The notes under the pieces are model-generated. The model was not told where the DNA came from, ran no database searches, and saw nothing but the letters and a program-made list of their open reading frames with translations. Below are positions 28,824 to 37,797 of a stretch of 64,000 nt of DNA, piece by piece. Every line of letters starts with the position of its first letter. The first letter of the stretch is position 1. Source of the stretch: Ulvibacter antarcticus (lineage in GTDB: Bacteria > Bacteroidota > Bacteroidia > Flavobacteriales > Flavobacteriaceae); the NCBI RefSeq assembly GCF_003688405.1, contig NZ_REFC01000012.1, positions 248,001-312,000 on the forward strand. The letters are read 5' to 3'. The position numbers and the translations under genes are program-made.

Positions 28824-30887
28824 TTAAAGTTTTTTTAATGCTTCAATCGCATAGTTGTTTTCAGGATTGAGTTCCAACGATTTTAGATAGTTCTTTTTCG
28901 CCAGCATTTTGTTTCCATCTGTCAAATAAGCTTCACCCAGACTATCATAAACATTCCATGACTCGGGGAAGGCTGAAACGTTCATTTTAAAAACAGCGAT
29001 CGCTTCTTTGGTTTTATCTTTTTGTAGAAACAAATAGCCAACACCATTCATTTCATTTTCATCCAACTTATATTCAGGATTATTTCTGTTTTTTTCGAAT
29101 TCTACTTCTCCAGCTGTGATACCTTTATTTATAATCGCCATATAGACAGACAATCCAAGAAACTTTTGTGCTTCGGGAAAATTGATCCGATTAAACTCAT
29201 GAAACTTTGCTAACAAAGCGGTCTTTCCCTCTCTTGCTAAGCGATACGCCACGTTTGTGAGAATAGTACCATCAATAGTAAATGTTCTATTTGGAAAGTG
29301 TTCTATATACAACTCATGAGCTGTCATAGCCTCTGCTATCTTGCCACCTCCAATAAGTTCTTTCACCGTATTTCGTAACTCACTGCTTTCTAATTCGCCA
29401 TAGGTATCATCAGACAAGGCATTCACAAACCAGTTCTTACCGTTTTCCGGGCCTACAGTTATCATTAATTGCATGAGTTCATGACCCACGGATTTCTTCA
29501 GCATAAAAACTTGTCCGTCTTTGATCACCGTCTTTTCCGATAAAATATTCTTTACATTATCAAATGGATCTTTTTCAAAAAGTAAAAGGTCGGCCTTCTT
29601 CCCTACTTCGATTGATCCATAATTTTTATCTAAATCCATGGCCCGATACCCGTTTAAAGTAGCCATCTGTAATACATCTTCGATGGAAAAGCCTGCTTTA
29701 TTTAGTAAAATTAGCTCCGATAGCAAAGCACGCCCTCCAAATCGGCAGTCTGTTCCAATGCGTAGGCTAACACCTTTATCATAAGCTATTTTTAAGTAGT
29801 TCGTCATCGTTTGATATGCATCATCCAATTGCTTTTGTTGTGCTTCGGAATAGGACACCATTGGTGAATTCCGAATAGGAAAATATTCAAATGATGTGAA
29901 GAAATCTGACTGTCCGCTGGCTGAAGCTAAAACGTTCAATGCCGAACTTAAGGTAGCACCTTCCGAAGCCATTTTATCAAATAGAGCGAATAATTTCGCT
30001 TCAATTTCCGGCTTGGTTTTTATATATCCGAAGAAAAACACCATTTGCGCAGCAAACTCATCAATACTCGAATTCATTTTAATTCCGAATTTTTCATTCA
30101 TTAAAGGCCAGTGATCATCGTACGACAAAACACTTGGGGTTAGCGTAAAGAAATGCTCGAAATTTTTAACACCATAATCCATTGCTTCCCCGATGGTTAC
30201 AACATTGTTGTCCACATGAGAATTTATAATAATCCCTTGTTTTTTTGCTTCATCAGCCATCGCTTCATAGTCCGGTTTCCGAAGTTTACTATAGAGTTTC
30301 ATATACTTCATGCCTTTTGCCGCATAGTCTCTAACTTTCTTTCTTCCGTCTTCGGGATTCATGACTTCTATGTGATGAGAAGGCTGTCTTCGATCTTCAT
30401 CAGAAACTATTGATCCACCGTTGATGTAGAGATTTGGATAATGTGGCTCAGGATTCTTTTGCCAGTTTAAAGTGAGATCCATCCAAGTTTCCGGTTGGCC
30501 CATGTCAATAATGGTGGTCACCCCATAGTTGAGATAATGATATGCCGTTAAATCCCTAATCATTTTAAGGCCGTCATCTTCCAAATGGTCTGAAGGCAAA
30601 TCGGCATCTACCCCATAGTTCCCAATAAGATGCACATGTGTATCTATAAAACCCGGTGTGAGTAACCGATTATTACCATTTATAGTTTGCTTTGCACTAA
30701 ATGAGTTGTCAACATCAATAATCGCTGCAATTGTATCGGCCTTTATCAAAACTGTTTTATTGATAGCCACCGTTTTAGTCTTACTGTCAAATATTTTGAC
30801 ATTTGTAATTGCTAAATCATAATCCGGCTTATTGCTACAAGTAAGTATAAGCATAGCTAGCGTAGCTAAGAAAACAAAGTATTTCAT
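28824..30887 (-). CDS. Amidohydrolase-family lipoprotein with C-terminal TPR region
   Basis: A 687-residue envelope lipoprotein: the signal LATLAMLILTC places the lipidated cysteine at residue 17. An amidohydrolase (metal-dependent TIM barrel) domain runs from about 20 to 455, with the metal-binding HxH in TPGFIDTHVHL (84-86), histidines in INSHVD and NFEHFF, and a late aspartate in IGTDCRFGG. The end of the domain has the typical GSIEVGKKADLLLF segment. About 200 further residues are helical, ending in a TPR unit (WNVYDSLGEAYLTDGNKM). The family includes imidazolonepropionase-like and prolidase-like enzymes, so it probably cleaves a cyclic amide or dipeptide in the periplasm. It is a single gene, convergent with the sprF-like gene. 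Confidence 0.88.
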   Translation of the reverse strand: MKYFVFLATLAMLILTCSNKPDYDLAITNVKIFDSKTKTVAINKTVLIKADTIAAIIDVDNSFSAKQTINGNNRLLTPGFIDTHVHLIGNYGVDADLPSDHLEDDGLKMIRDLTAYHYLNYGVTTIIDMGQPETWMDLTLNWQKNPEPHYPNLYINGGSIVSDEDRRQPSHHIEVMNPEDGRKKVRDYAAKGMKYMKLYSKLRKPDYEAMADEAKKQGIIINSHVDNNVVTIGEAMDYGVKNFEHFFTLTPSVLSYDDHWPLMNEKFGIKMNSSIDEFAAQMVFFFGYIKTKPEIEAKLFALFDKMASEGATLSSALNVLASASGQSDFFTSFEYFPIRNSPMVSYSEAQQKQLDDAYQTMTNYLKIAYDKGVSLRIGTDCRFGGRALLSELILLNKAGFSIEDVLQMATLNGYRAMDLDKNYGSIEVGKKADLLLFEKDPFDNVKNILSEKTVIKDGQVFMLKKSVGHELMQLMITVGPENGKNWFVNALSDDTYGELESSELRNTVKELIGGGKIAEAMTAHELYIEHFPNRTFTIDGTILTNVAYRLAREGKTALLAKFHEFNRINFPEAQKFLGLSVYMAIINKGITAGEVEFEKNRNNPEYKLDENEMNGVGYLFLQKDKTKEAIAVFKMNVSAFPESWNVYDSLGEAYLTDGNKMLAKKNYLKSLELNPENNYAIEALKKL

Positions 30888-31225
30888 TAGTTCGTTTTTT
30901 AATTAGGTAAAGCTCATTAGAATTTGATGTACACTAAAGTTAGCATGTCAGTTCGAGTAAAATTCTGTCTGCCTCAGGCTGAAGTATCGAGAACCACGCT
31001 CTTCCTGAAGTTTTTAAATATCGCAACACTTTGGTGCTATAACGAAATCACCTACAAGAAACATCCCTCTAAATCTCCCTTCAAAAGGGAGACTTTAAAT
31101 TTTACCTAGATATTATACGATGTTTATTCGATGTGAGCCCTTGCATAGTTTTCAGATACATTCTGTGGACGGAGCTCATCAACAATTTCATTTTATATTG
31201 GAACCTCTTTCCTAAAGAAATCGTG
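30888..31225. other. 338-base gene-free region with repeat-like elements
   Basis: Between the amidohydrolase start and the BlaR1-like stop. It holds a sequence beginning GTCAGTTCGAGTAAA near 30945, repeated near 31224 at the end of the BlaR1-like gene, plus a small hairpin with arms TCTCCCTT and AAGGGAGA (31074-31092). A 61-codon open frame here overlaps these elements and looks spurious. Confidence 0.5.
30944..31001 (+). repeat. Candidate dispersed intergenic repeat element
   Basis: Starts GTCAGTTCGAGTAAA and about 40 bases later reads TATCGAGAAC, which roughly mirrors the start (GTTCTCGATA). A 15-base exact partial copy of the left end recurs at about 31223-31237. A related GTTCGAGT/TCGAGT dyad lies at about 47897-47925. 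The distribution only in non-coding ends fits a small non-autonomous palindromic repeat. Confidence 0.4.
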
Positions 31226-33733
31226 TCAGTTCGAGTAAATATGCTCAGCGCCTGTTGAAAGCAGATAATCTACCACAGCTTTCTGTCCGTTTCGTGAAGC
31301 AGCTGCCAATGCTGTTCCACTGCCACTATTGTATAAATTGACATCCGCTCCTTTTTCTATTAAAAGTTGCACAGTTTTTAAACGGCCGTTTTTAGCTGCT
31401 GCATGCAATGCGAATCCACTGCCGTCACTTTGCAAATTAATATCTGCGCCATTTTCCAGTAGTAAATTGATCATATCATGTAATCCATTGGCAGAAGCCG
31501 CAATTAAGGATGAACCGCTGCCGTCTGTAATGCCGTTCACATTTGCTCCTTTAGCCACTAAAAGTTTTACTGTATCAATAAGTCCGTTTTGAGCAGCGGC
31601 AACCAACGCAGAGCCGCTACCATCATTTTCTAAGTTAACATCGGCACCTTTTGAAATTAAAAGTTCAATTGTTGAGTTATTGCCATTTCTAGCAGCTGCA
31701 ATTAAAGCCGAACCACTACCATCAGTTTGAGCGTTTACATCAGCTCCTTTTTCTATCAAAAATGATACATTATCATTCATTCCGTTTCGGGCAGCAGATA
31801 TCAACGCCGATCCATTTGAGTTACTTTGAGAATTGACGTTCGCACCTTTGCTAACCAGGTATTTTACAACATCCATATGTCCGTTATTAGCTGCAACACT
31901 TATTGCACTTCCTTGATTTAGTGAAATTAGATTTACATCCGCTCCTTTTGTCACTAAAAAAGAAACGACGTTTTGATACCCATTATTCGCAGCAACAATA
32001 AGTGGGGTACCTTGATTTGGAGCTATCTTATGGATATCTGCCCCTTTAGAAATTAAATATTTAACCGTTTCCAGATGCCCATTACTACTAGCTGCGATAA
32101 TGGCATTACCTTGATTGGGGGCGATAAAATTTATATCCATTCCTTTCTCCAATAGAAATTTCACCACTTCAAGATTCCCACTTGAACATCCGGTGATTAA
32201 AGCATTTCCTTGGTTTGGCGTATATGCATTAATGTCCATTCCTTTAGAAACTAAAAACTGTACCATTTCAGCATTGCCGGAACCTGCGGCAGCAATTAAT
32301 GCATTCCCCTGATTAGGAAAGCTGCGATGAATATCTGCTCCTTTTTCTATCATGTATTTTACAAAATCGAGCTGACCATGTTGCGCTGCGTTAATTAAAG
32401 CAGTTCCTTCACCGTTTGCTACCAATGAGACATCGGCATCTTTCGCGATCAATAGTTTTGCAATTGCCACATTACCGGTTCTTGCTGCAGCAGTTAAGGG
32501 AGTATTCGCCCTTTCAGACTGCCATTTATGACCATTTTTGGTAAACACATCGTAACCGGGATTTGGGTCTATGCAATTTGCATCGGTCGATTTAAGCAGC
32601 GTTTTAACCAATTCGATATCGTTAGCTCTAATCGCATCTAATAGTTTTGTGCAGTTGGATGTAACAATCACTTTATCGTCGTTTGCGGAATTTATTAAAG
32701 CCTCTGAAGACGTATCATCTACTTCATTTGTATTCACTACCTCATTTAATTGTTTTGCTTCCTGACCGGATTGTGCAAATACCGTATTGGGCTTATTTAA
32801 GAGTAATACTATTGCTAAAAATAGTGGCATGGTGAATGCATATTTCCAATAGCTGTGCGGATTTGATTTTTTCTTGTTCATCATTGCTATTCGTTGTTTG
32901 ATTAATGATTGATTGTAATTGGTAGTAATAGTTAATGGTTTATTGTAGGTTGCTATCCTTAATAAATTCATTTGATAACTATCTTTTTTTGTGGCATTGT
33001 TGTCTAAAAGATGATTATCTGTCTGATATTCAATATTTTTCTCTACTTCTTTTCTGAAAAGCCAAACAAATGGATTGAACCACAACAGAATGACCGCAAT
33101 TTCAGACAACATAAGATCTATACTATGTCTCTTTTTTACATGAATTTTCTCGTGCGCAATAATCTGTTCATAGATCTCGAACTCATATTGTTCAGGATTT
33201 ATAAAAATGTAATTGAAGAAAGAACACGGCTCTTTTATACTGCTCGAATTAATAATAATCCCATCGGTGTCTCTGATTTTATCTTTGCTGCTAATTACTT
33301 TAAGTAAAAGATTAACTATCTGTGATAATAGGTTTAAAAACAGAACTATTACACCAAATATATAGATGTAAAACAATATGCTTAACCAACTAAATGTAGG
33401 TCCAATATTTGTAGTTTCTACCGCCAGGTTTTCTTCGGAAAGATCTGCAATTACAGATTTGTTCTCTTCGGAAACCGGGACAGGTATAGGTTCAAAAATC
33501 CTAGATTGATCCGTCTCTTCTGAAGCTTTTTTAGTTTCGATTAGAGTAGAAACAAAACCCTGATTTTCGATTAGTTTTGGTAGTGAAATAAAAGGTAAAG
33601 CAAAGGTGAAGATTAACCCAGCTATCAAATAAAATCGATTAGTAGCATAGAAGGTTTCCTTTTCAATAATAAGCTTGTAGAAAGCAAGAACTACCGCGAT
33701 TATGATCGATGTTTTTATAAGAAGTAGGATCAT
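31226..33733 (-). CDS. BlaR1-like M56 metallopeptidase with 14 ankyrin repeats
   Basis: An 835-residue membrane sensor-protease. The N-terminal 320 residues are a BlaR1/MecR1-type M56 peptidase: several membrane helices and a cytoplasmic gluzincin motif, HEKIH in IIAHEKIHVKKRHS, the zinc site that in the family leads to loss of the BlaI repressor. After the last membrane helix (near KYAFTMPLFLAIVLLL) the usual penicillin-binding sensor is absent. It is replaced by about 14 ankyrin repeats of 33 residues (pattern ALIAAARNG..., KGADVN), which by topology should face the periplasm. The gene overlaps the blaI-like gene by four bases (ATGA). Ankyrin repeats usually bind proteins, so the trigger is probably an envelope protein, not a beta-lactam; that is inference. 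Confidence 0.9.
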   Translation of the reverse strand: MILLLIKTSIIIAVVLAFYKLIIEKETFYATNRFYLIAGLIFTFALPFISLPKLIENQGFVSTLIETKKASEETDQSRIFEPIPVPVSEENKSVIADLSEENLAVETTNIGPTFSWLSILFYIYIFGVIVLFLNLLSQIVNLLLKVISSKDKIRDTDGIIINSSSIKEPCSFFNYIFINPEQYEFEIYEQIIAHEKIHVKKRHSIDLMLSEIAVILLWFNPFVWLFRKEVEKNIEYQTDNHLLDNNATKKDSYQMNLLRIATYNKPLTITTNYNQSLIKQRIAMMNKKKSNPHSYWKYAFTMPLFLAIVLLLNKPNTVFAQSGQEAKQLNEVVNTNEVDDTSSEALINSANDDKVIVTSNCTKLLDAIRANDIELVKTLLKSTDANCIDPNPGYDVFTKNGHKWQSERANTPLTAAARTGNVAIAKLLIAKDADVSLVANGEGTALINAAQHGQLDFVKYMIEKGADIHRSFPNQGNALIAAAGSGNAEMVQFLVSKGMDINAYTPNQGNALITGCSSGNLEVVKFLLEKGMDINFIAPNQGNAIIAASSNGHLETVKYLISKGADIHKIAPNQGTPLIVAANNGYQNVVSFLVTKGADVNLISLNQGSAISVAANNGHMDVVKYLVSKGANVNSQSNSNGSALISAARNGMNDNVSFLIEKGADVNAQTDGSGSALIAAARNGNNSTIELLISKGADVNLENDGSGSALVAAAQNGLIDTVKLLVAKGANVNGITDGSGSSLIAASANGLHDMINLLLENGADINLQSDGSGFALHAAAKNGRLKTVQLLIEKGADVNLYNSGSGTALAAASRNGQKAVVDYLLSTGAEHIYSN

Positions 33734-34101
33734 GATTTCTTAGATTTATTCGTTTTAATTACTTCAATTAATTCTGAAATATCTTCTTCAGTTAGGTTCT
33801 CCTCTTTTGCGAAATAAGCCATCATTTTAGGAAATGAGTTTCCGAAGAACTTCTTTTTAATATTTTCCAGTTTATTATCCCGATACTCTTCAAACTCAGC
33901 CACCGGACTGTATCGGTGCGTATTCCCTATCAATTCAGATTGCAAAACCCCTTTTTTAACCAGGATCTTTACGATAGTAGCTACAGAATTGTAATGTGGT
34001 TTCGGCTCGGGAAGTCTTTCTATTATATCTCTTATAAAGGCGGTTTTTAATTGCCATATAATTTGCATGATTTGGTCCTCGCGTTTGGTTAATTTTTCCA
34101 T
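33730..34101 (-). CDS. BlaI/MecI-type winged-helix repressor
   Basis: A 123-residue repressor of the BlaI/MecI family. The N-terminal winged helix (LTKREDQIMQIIWQL, then HYNSVATIVKILVKKGVL) and helical dimerisation tail are complete, at normal length. Family members bind palindromes as dimers and are inactivated when a BlaR1-type protease is triggered. The partner protease starts within its last codon region (four-base overlap). A large palindrome overlapping a promoter-like box lies 26-63 bases upstream of the start, which suggests autoregulation of the two-gene operon. The other targets are unknown; no beta-lactamase is in the window. Confidence 0.92.
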   Translation of the reverse strand: MEKLTKREDQIMQIIWQLKTAFIRDIIERLPEPKPHYNSVATIVKILVKKGVLQSELIGNTHRYSPVAEFEEYRDNKLENIKKKFFGNSFPKMMAYFAKEENLTEEDISELIEVIKTNKSKKS

Positions 34102-34121
34102 GTCTGAATGTTTAGAATACT

Positions 34122-34164
34122 CAAAACTACTAAAAAATTAGTAGGTCTACTAATTTTTTAGTAG
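34122..34164 (-). promoter_or_regulatory. Putative BlaI operator overlapping the operon promoter
   Basis: CTACTAAAAAATTAGTAG (34127-34144) is followed after two bases by its exact reverse complement (34147-34164), giving an 18-bp perfect inverted repeat; each half is itself nearly palindromic (CTACTAA/TTAGTAG). On the minus strand the last bases of the repeat merge into TAGTTTTG (34129-34122), an exact TAnnTTTG box. Two repressor dimers could sit side by side and block it. Confidence 0.7.
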
Positions 34165-34365
34165 TTATTTATGGAAGGAGCAGAAAATTACGTTGAGCTT
34201 ATGGATTGTATACTTCAAGAATCACTTTTAGTAGATCTCTCATAGTCGATGATTAGAGGCTTGTAATATATCCCTAAAACTAGTTGTAAGTGTGAGTGAG
34301 ATAGAATTATAAAGTACAACTAGTTTAATCCTATTATTGAATTAAGAATTGAGCTCTACCAATTT

Positions 34366-36357
34366 TTAATTCATGGTCCCAATATCATAATCGGTTATAG
34401 TTGCTACTTGATGTGAAGCCTTGGCTTCTGTTGTCTTATTAACCTTCTTTTGGTAAAAATTAAAATTAAAATAAGTTTTAGAATTATCATTATAAAGATA
34501 AATACCATAAACATCACTTTTGCTTCTACCTAGTTCTTGATATTCAACCAAATCACCTGATTCATTTGGTCCAATCCAATTCCCATCAGGTGTAATATGG
34601 AATTCACCCATAGATGTGGATATGGTCGTGATATTAACGGGATGCTTAACTTTTCCATCATAATCGTCGAATACTTTTTCCTGATAAGAATATAATTTGG
34701 ACATTCTTGGATTAGGACCAAGTTCCGGAAGGCCTAACAATATCATATTGTATCGAGCCTTAATATCCTTTCCATCTATTTTGAAATGATTTTTACCTAC
34801 ATTTTCCCAAGTGTGCTCATACGTCCTGCTTCCAACTTGCACTAAAAGCTTACCATTTGCCTTAAAAAAAGCAAAAGATTTGTTCTGATATTTATCAAAA
34901 ATACTCCATGTTCCAGGCATAAATTCGGCCACTGCATTGCTCCATGGGTATTTAATATTATTGCATTCCTCGAATAATTCCGGATCATAAGTCTTGATCA
35001 ATTTTCTGATAGCTTTTATGAAATGACCTGAAGTACCATCTATTTCGCGTCGAATCCAAAATCCAGAAGCGACATCTGCATAATAAGGAAATAGGCCAAA
35101 TTGAAGCTCTTCCATTTCATTTAAATAATCATCATAGGTTGAAGATCTGAAAAAATTTCCGGTTTTTCCGGAAGCTAAATGTTCGAGATACGCTGCTTTT
35201 TGAACTTCTACAAGATCCTTATCCAATTGTAACGCCTCATACGTCCTACAATATGCACGTGCCAATGTTTTTAAATGCTTGTCATATACCGATTGAGATT
35301 TTTTCCTAAAAACTACATCATCAGCACCGGGGATGAGATATTTGGAGGTCCATTCAATGAACTCCGGGTTGTAATGTCCAAATTCGTTTGAGTACCAATT
35401 ATACTCCTCCTTATGTGGTCCACTTTTAAAAATCGGCACTGGGGATAAAAAGCGAATTTTCTCCAAACTGATAAGTGATTTTGCGTGCGCTACCAATCCA
35501 CGAATACCTTTAACATCGTTTTGTGGAGAGGTATATTCTTGAGCTGATGACCACGTAGATCTTATCACCCAAGGAACAGTTTCGTCTTTAGCCTTCCTTG
35601 CATTGTCTCGTTCCTGAATCGCAATTTGTTTCTGCTTCTGCGCTTCCTTAGTTTGTTCTTGAGCTTGAGCTTCACTTGTTAATGCTCTAGCTTCATTATC
35701 TTCTGCAAGGTTCTTTTGTTGAAAAGCATAAATGGCAGTGCTTGCTGCGGCAATTAAAAGCATACTCAAAATGGCTATAGCACTATTCCGAATACGCAAA
35801 GTGCGTCGATGTTGCTTTATGCCTTCCCCAACCATATCTCCCACTGCTTTTCCATGCAGTGTGGCGGCTAATAAAACTACCTTAGCTTGAAAATCGGCAT
35901 TGTCTAAGTGTAAATCTTCCACCTTTTGCTCTCCGCGAAAATCGACGAACAAGGGTTCGTTTTGAAAACACCCGGACAAGTTTTCAGGGATGGCTGTGGA
36001 TTTATTCCAATCAAAATCGGCTTTTTCTTCATCCCAAACCAGTTCACCTTCAGTGAGTACCACTAAGAAATGATCCATCGATTTATTGGCCTTCCAATGC
36101 TCTACTTCTTTTTTACACCATCTGGATTGTGCCGCGGCGGGAGAAGCAAGGAATATAAAATAATCTGATTCATTTAATCCTTCCACAATTTTACCCCATA
36201 AATCCGGTGAAGCCGAAAGATCATTCGAATCGCGAAAAATATTTAAAGCCCGACGTTTAAAAGTCGATTTTGCAAACTGTTCCAGCCCTTTTTCTAAGCT
36301 AGGTGCAAGCGTAGAATCCTGACTATGGCTATATGAGATAAATGCGTTGTATTTCAT
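34366..36357 (-). CDS. TIR-domain protein with transmembrane segment and shared C-terminal region
   Basis: A 663-residue protein. Residues 1-150 are a TIR domain: it opens with MKYNAFISYSHSQD and keeps the W-C-x-x-E motif with putative catalytic Glu84 (SRWCKKEVE), so NADase or related activity is possible. One transmembrane helix lies at about 192-212, then a Gln/Glu/Lys-rich coiled coil (213-258). Residues about 264-663 are homologous to the C-terminal half of the nSTAND ATPase encoded at 58701-61505; the best blocks are GIRGL, SGPHxE, QKAAYLEHL, GFWIRRxIDGT and PGTW. With the TIR in the cytoplasm, this half should be periplasmic. It is a single gene, 260 bases upstream of the BlaI operator. 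Function unknown; a membrane-linked immune or stress sensor is inferred. Confidence 0.9.
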   Translation of the reverse strand: MKYNAFISYSHSQDSTLAPSLEKGLEQFAKSTFKRRALNIFRDSNDLSASPDLWGKIVEGLNESDYFIFLASPAAAQSRWCKKEVEHWKANKSMDHFLVVLTEGELVWDEEKADFDWNKSTAIPENLSGCFQNEPLFVDFRGEQKVEDLHLDNADFQAKVVLLAATLHGKAVGDMVGEGIKQHRRTLRIRNSAIAILSMLLIAAASTAIYAFQQKNLAEDNEARALTSEAQAQEQTKEAQKQKQIAIQERDNARKAKDETVPWVIRSTWSSAQEYTSPQNDVKGIRGLVAHAKSLISLEKIRFLSPVPIFKSGPHKEEYNWYSNEFGHYNPEFIEWTSKYLIPGADDVVFRKKSQSVYDKHLKTLARAYCRTYEALQLDKDLVEVQKAAYLEHLASGKTGNFFRSSTYDDYLNEMEELQFGLFPYYADVASGFWIRREIDGTSGHFIKAIRKLIKTYDPELFEECNNIKYPWSNAVAEFMPGTWSIFDKYQNKSFAFFKANGKLLVQVGSRTYEHTWENVGKNHFKIDGKDIKARYNMILLGLPELGPNPRMSKLYSYQEKVFDDYDGKVKHPVNITTISTSMGEFHITPDGNWIGPNESGDLVEYQELGRSKSDVYGIYLYNDNSKTYFNFNFYQKKVNKTTEAKASHQVATITDYDIGTMN

Positions 36358-36647
36358 CTTGCCTACTTTTCTAAGAATAGTTCAAAATACGATTTAATCT
36401 AGTAAATAATTAGTATTATTCTGATTTTCAGTTTAGTAAAGCAATATTCCTCTAAAAATTGTAACTAAAATAATGAGAGGTTTTAACTGCCATGTTAATT
36501 TCATGATTAATTTTACGCATGGCTAATTTTCGTTTGTCTAATGCTATTGATTAGTCAAACCTCAAATTTTTAGTAGTTTTTTAACTAAGCTTCAGTTTGC
36601 AATGCATTAATTTAAGTCCGTATCTTGTGGGCTTAAATACTTGACTA

Positions 36648-37730
36648 TTGAATAAATTTACACTTAAAAATTTTTTAACTGGCTTTGGAGTAATTGCAAT
36701 AGTATTATCACTAGTGCCCTACGTTCCGTTGGATTATTGGTGGATAAGGATGTTCGATTTTCCTCATTTGCAACTCACAGTCCTAACGCTAATCGCTTTA
36801 TTGATTTATATAATTCGTTTTGACTTTAAGCAATGGAGAGATTATACATTCGCGACTGTTTTAGTTTTGTGTTTTATATTTCAGTTTAGTAAGATATATC
36901 CATACACGACATTTGCTCCTTTTGAAATGGCTAATTCTACCGGAGATTCAACTTCAGAATTGACCCTATATACTTCAAATGTTTTACAAAAAAACAATAA
37001 ACCAGACAGCCTATTTGCGCAGATAAAAAAATACAATGCCGATCTTTTATTATTCACTGAAACAGATAAAATTTGGCAAAATCGACTAAAAAATAAAGTT
37101 GATGCAAAGTATTTCTATCAAGTAGAAGTTCCATTGGATAACACCTACGGAATGTTGCTTTACTCGAAATTACCGCTTATAGACACTCAAGTAAAGTATT
37201 TGGTGAGCGACAGTATTCCATCTATTCACACTAAGTTAATACTATCATCTAAGGACACCATACAATTGTATGCAATCCACCCCACCCCACCCATGCCGCA
37301 GGAAAACCCGAAGAGCACGGATCGGGATGCAGAAATGATGATGGTTGCAGAATTAGCATTAAAATCAAAATATCCTGTGATTGTGATAGGCGATTTTAAC
37401 GATGTAGCGTGGTCTGTCACTTCCAAATTGTTTCAAAATGTTAGTAGATTGCTGGATGTACGCAAAGGCAGAGGATTGTTTAATACGTATAATGCAGAGA
37501 GTAAATTATTAAGGTGGCCTTTAGATCATATTTTTATCGCTTCAGAATTTAAATTGAAAAGAATCGAAAAATGTGATGACGTAAATTCAGATCATTTTCC
37601 GTTGTTTACCTCCCTTACTTTTGAACCGCAAGGTAAAAATGCTCAGCAACGTCCTTATCCCACAAAGGATGAACTCGAACGAGCTCAGGATCAAATCGAT
37701 AATTTTCATAAAGCTGAAAAGAATAAATAA
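36648..37730 (+). CDS. Membrane-anchored endonuclease/exonuclease/phosphatase-family protein
   Basis: A 360-residue protein starting at a TTG (no in-frame ATG nearby). Three membrane helices occupy about residues 8-85; the EEP domain follows and should face the periplasm. Expected active-site residues can be placed: Asn111, Glu138 in LFTETDK, His211 in YAIHPTPP, GDFND (248-252), and the final SDHFP (314-318). EEP members hydrolyse phosphodiesters in nucleic acids, phospholipids or inositol phosphates; this membrane-anchored subclass is common and mostly uncharacterised. It is divergent from the TIR gene across a 290-base gap in which I see no clear promoter or repeat. Confidence 0.88.
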   Translation: MNKFTLKNFLTGFGVIAIVLSLVPYVPLDYWWIRMFDFPHLQLTVLTLIALLIYIIRFDFKQWRDYTFATVLVLCFIFQFSKIYPYTTFAPFEMANSTGDSTSELTLYTSNVLQKNNKPDSLFAQIKKYNADLLLFTETDKIWQNRLKNKVDAKYFYQVEVPLDNTYGMLLYSKLPLIDTQVKYLVSDSIPSIHTKLILSSKDTIQLYAIHPTPPMPQENPKSTDRDAEMMMVAELALKSKYPVIVIGDFNDVAWSVTSKLFQNVSRLLDVRKGRGLFNTYNAESKLLRWPLDHIFIASEFKLKRIEKCDDVNSDHFPLFTSLTFEPQGKNAQQRPYPTKDELERAQDQIDNFHKAEKNK

Positions 37731-37797
37731 ATTTTAAACTAATTTTTAAAAGAGAAGATGAAATTCATCCACTCCTAATTTTAAAGTGAACTTAAAA

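Noticed and set aside
30924-31109. 61-codon open frame near the amidohydrolase start
   Set aside because: It overlaps the candidate dispersed repeat and a hairpin, with no family resemblance.
34366-36357. TIR protein as part of the BlaI/BlaR1 operon
   Set aside because: It lies upstream of the operator on the same strand with a 264-base gap containing the BlaI promoter, so it is a separate unit.
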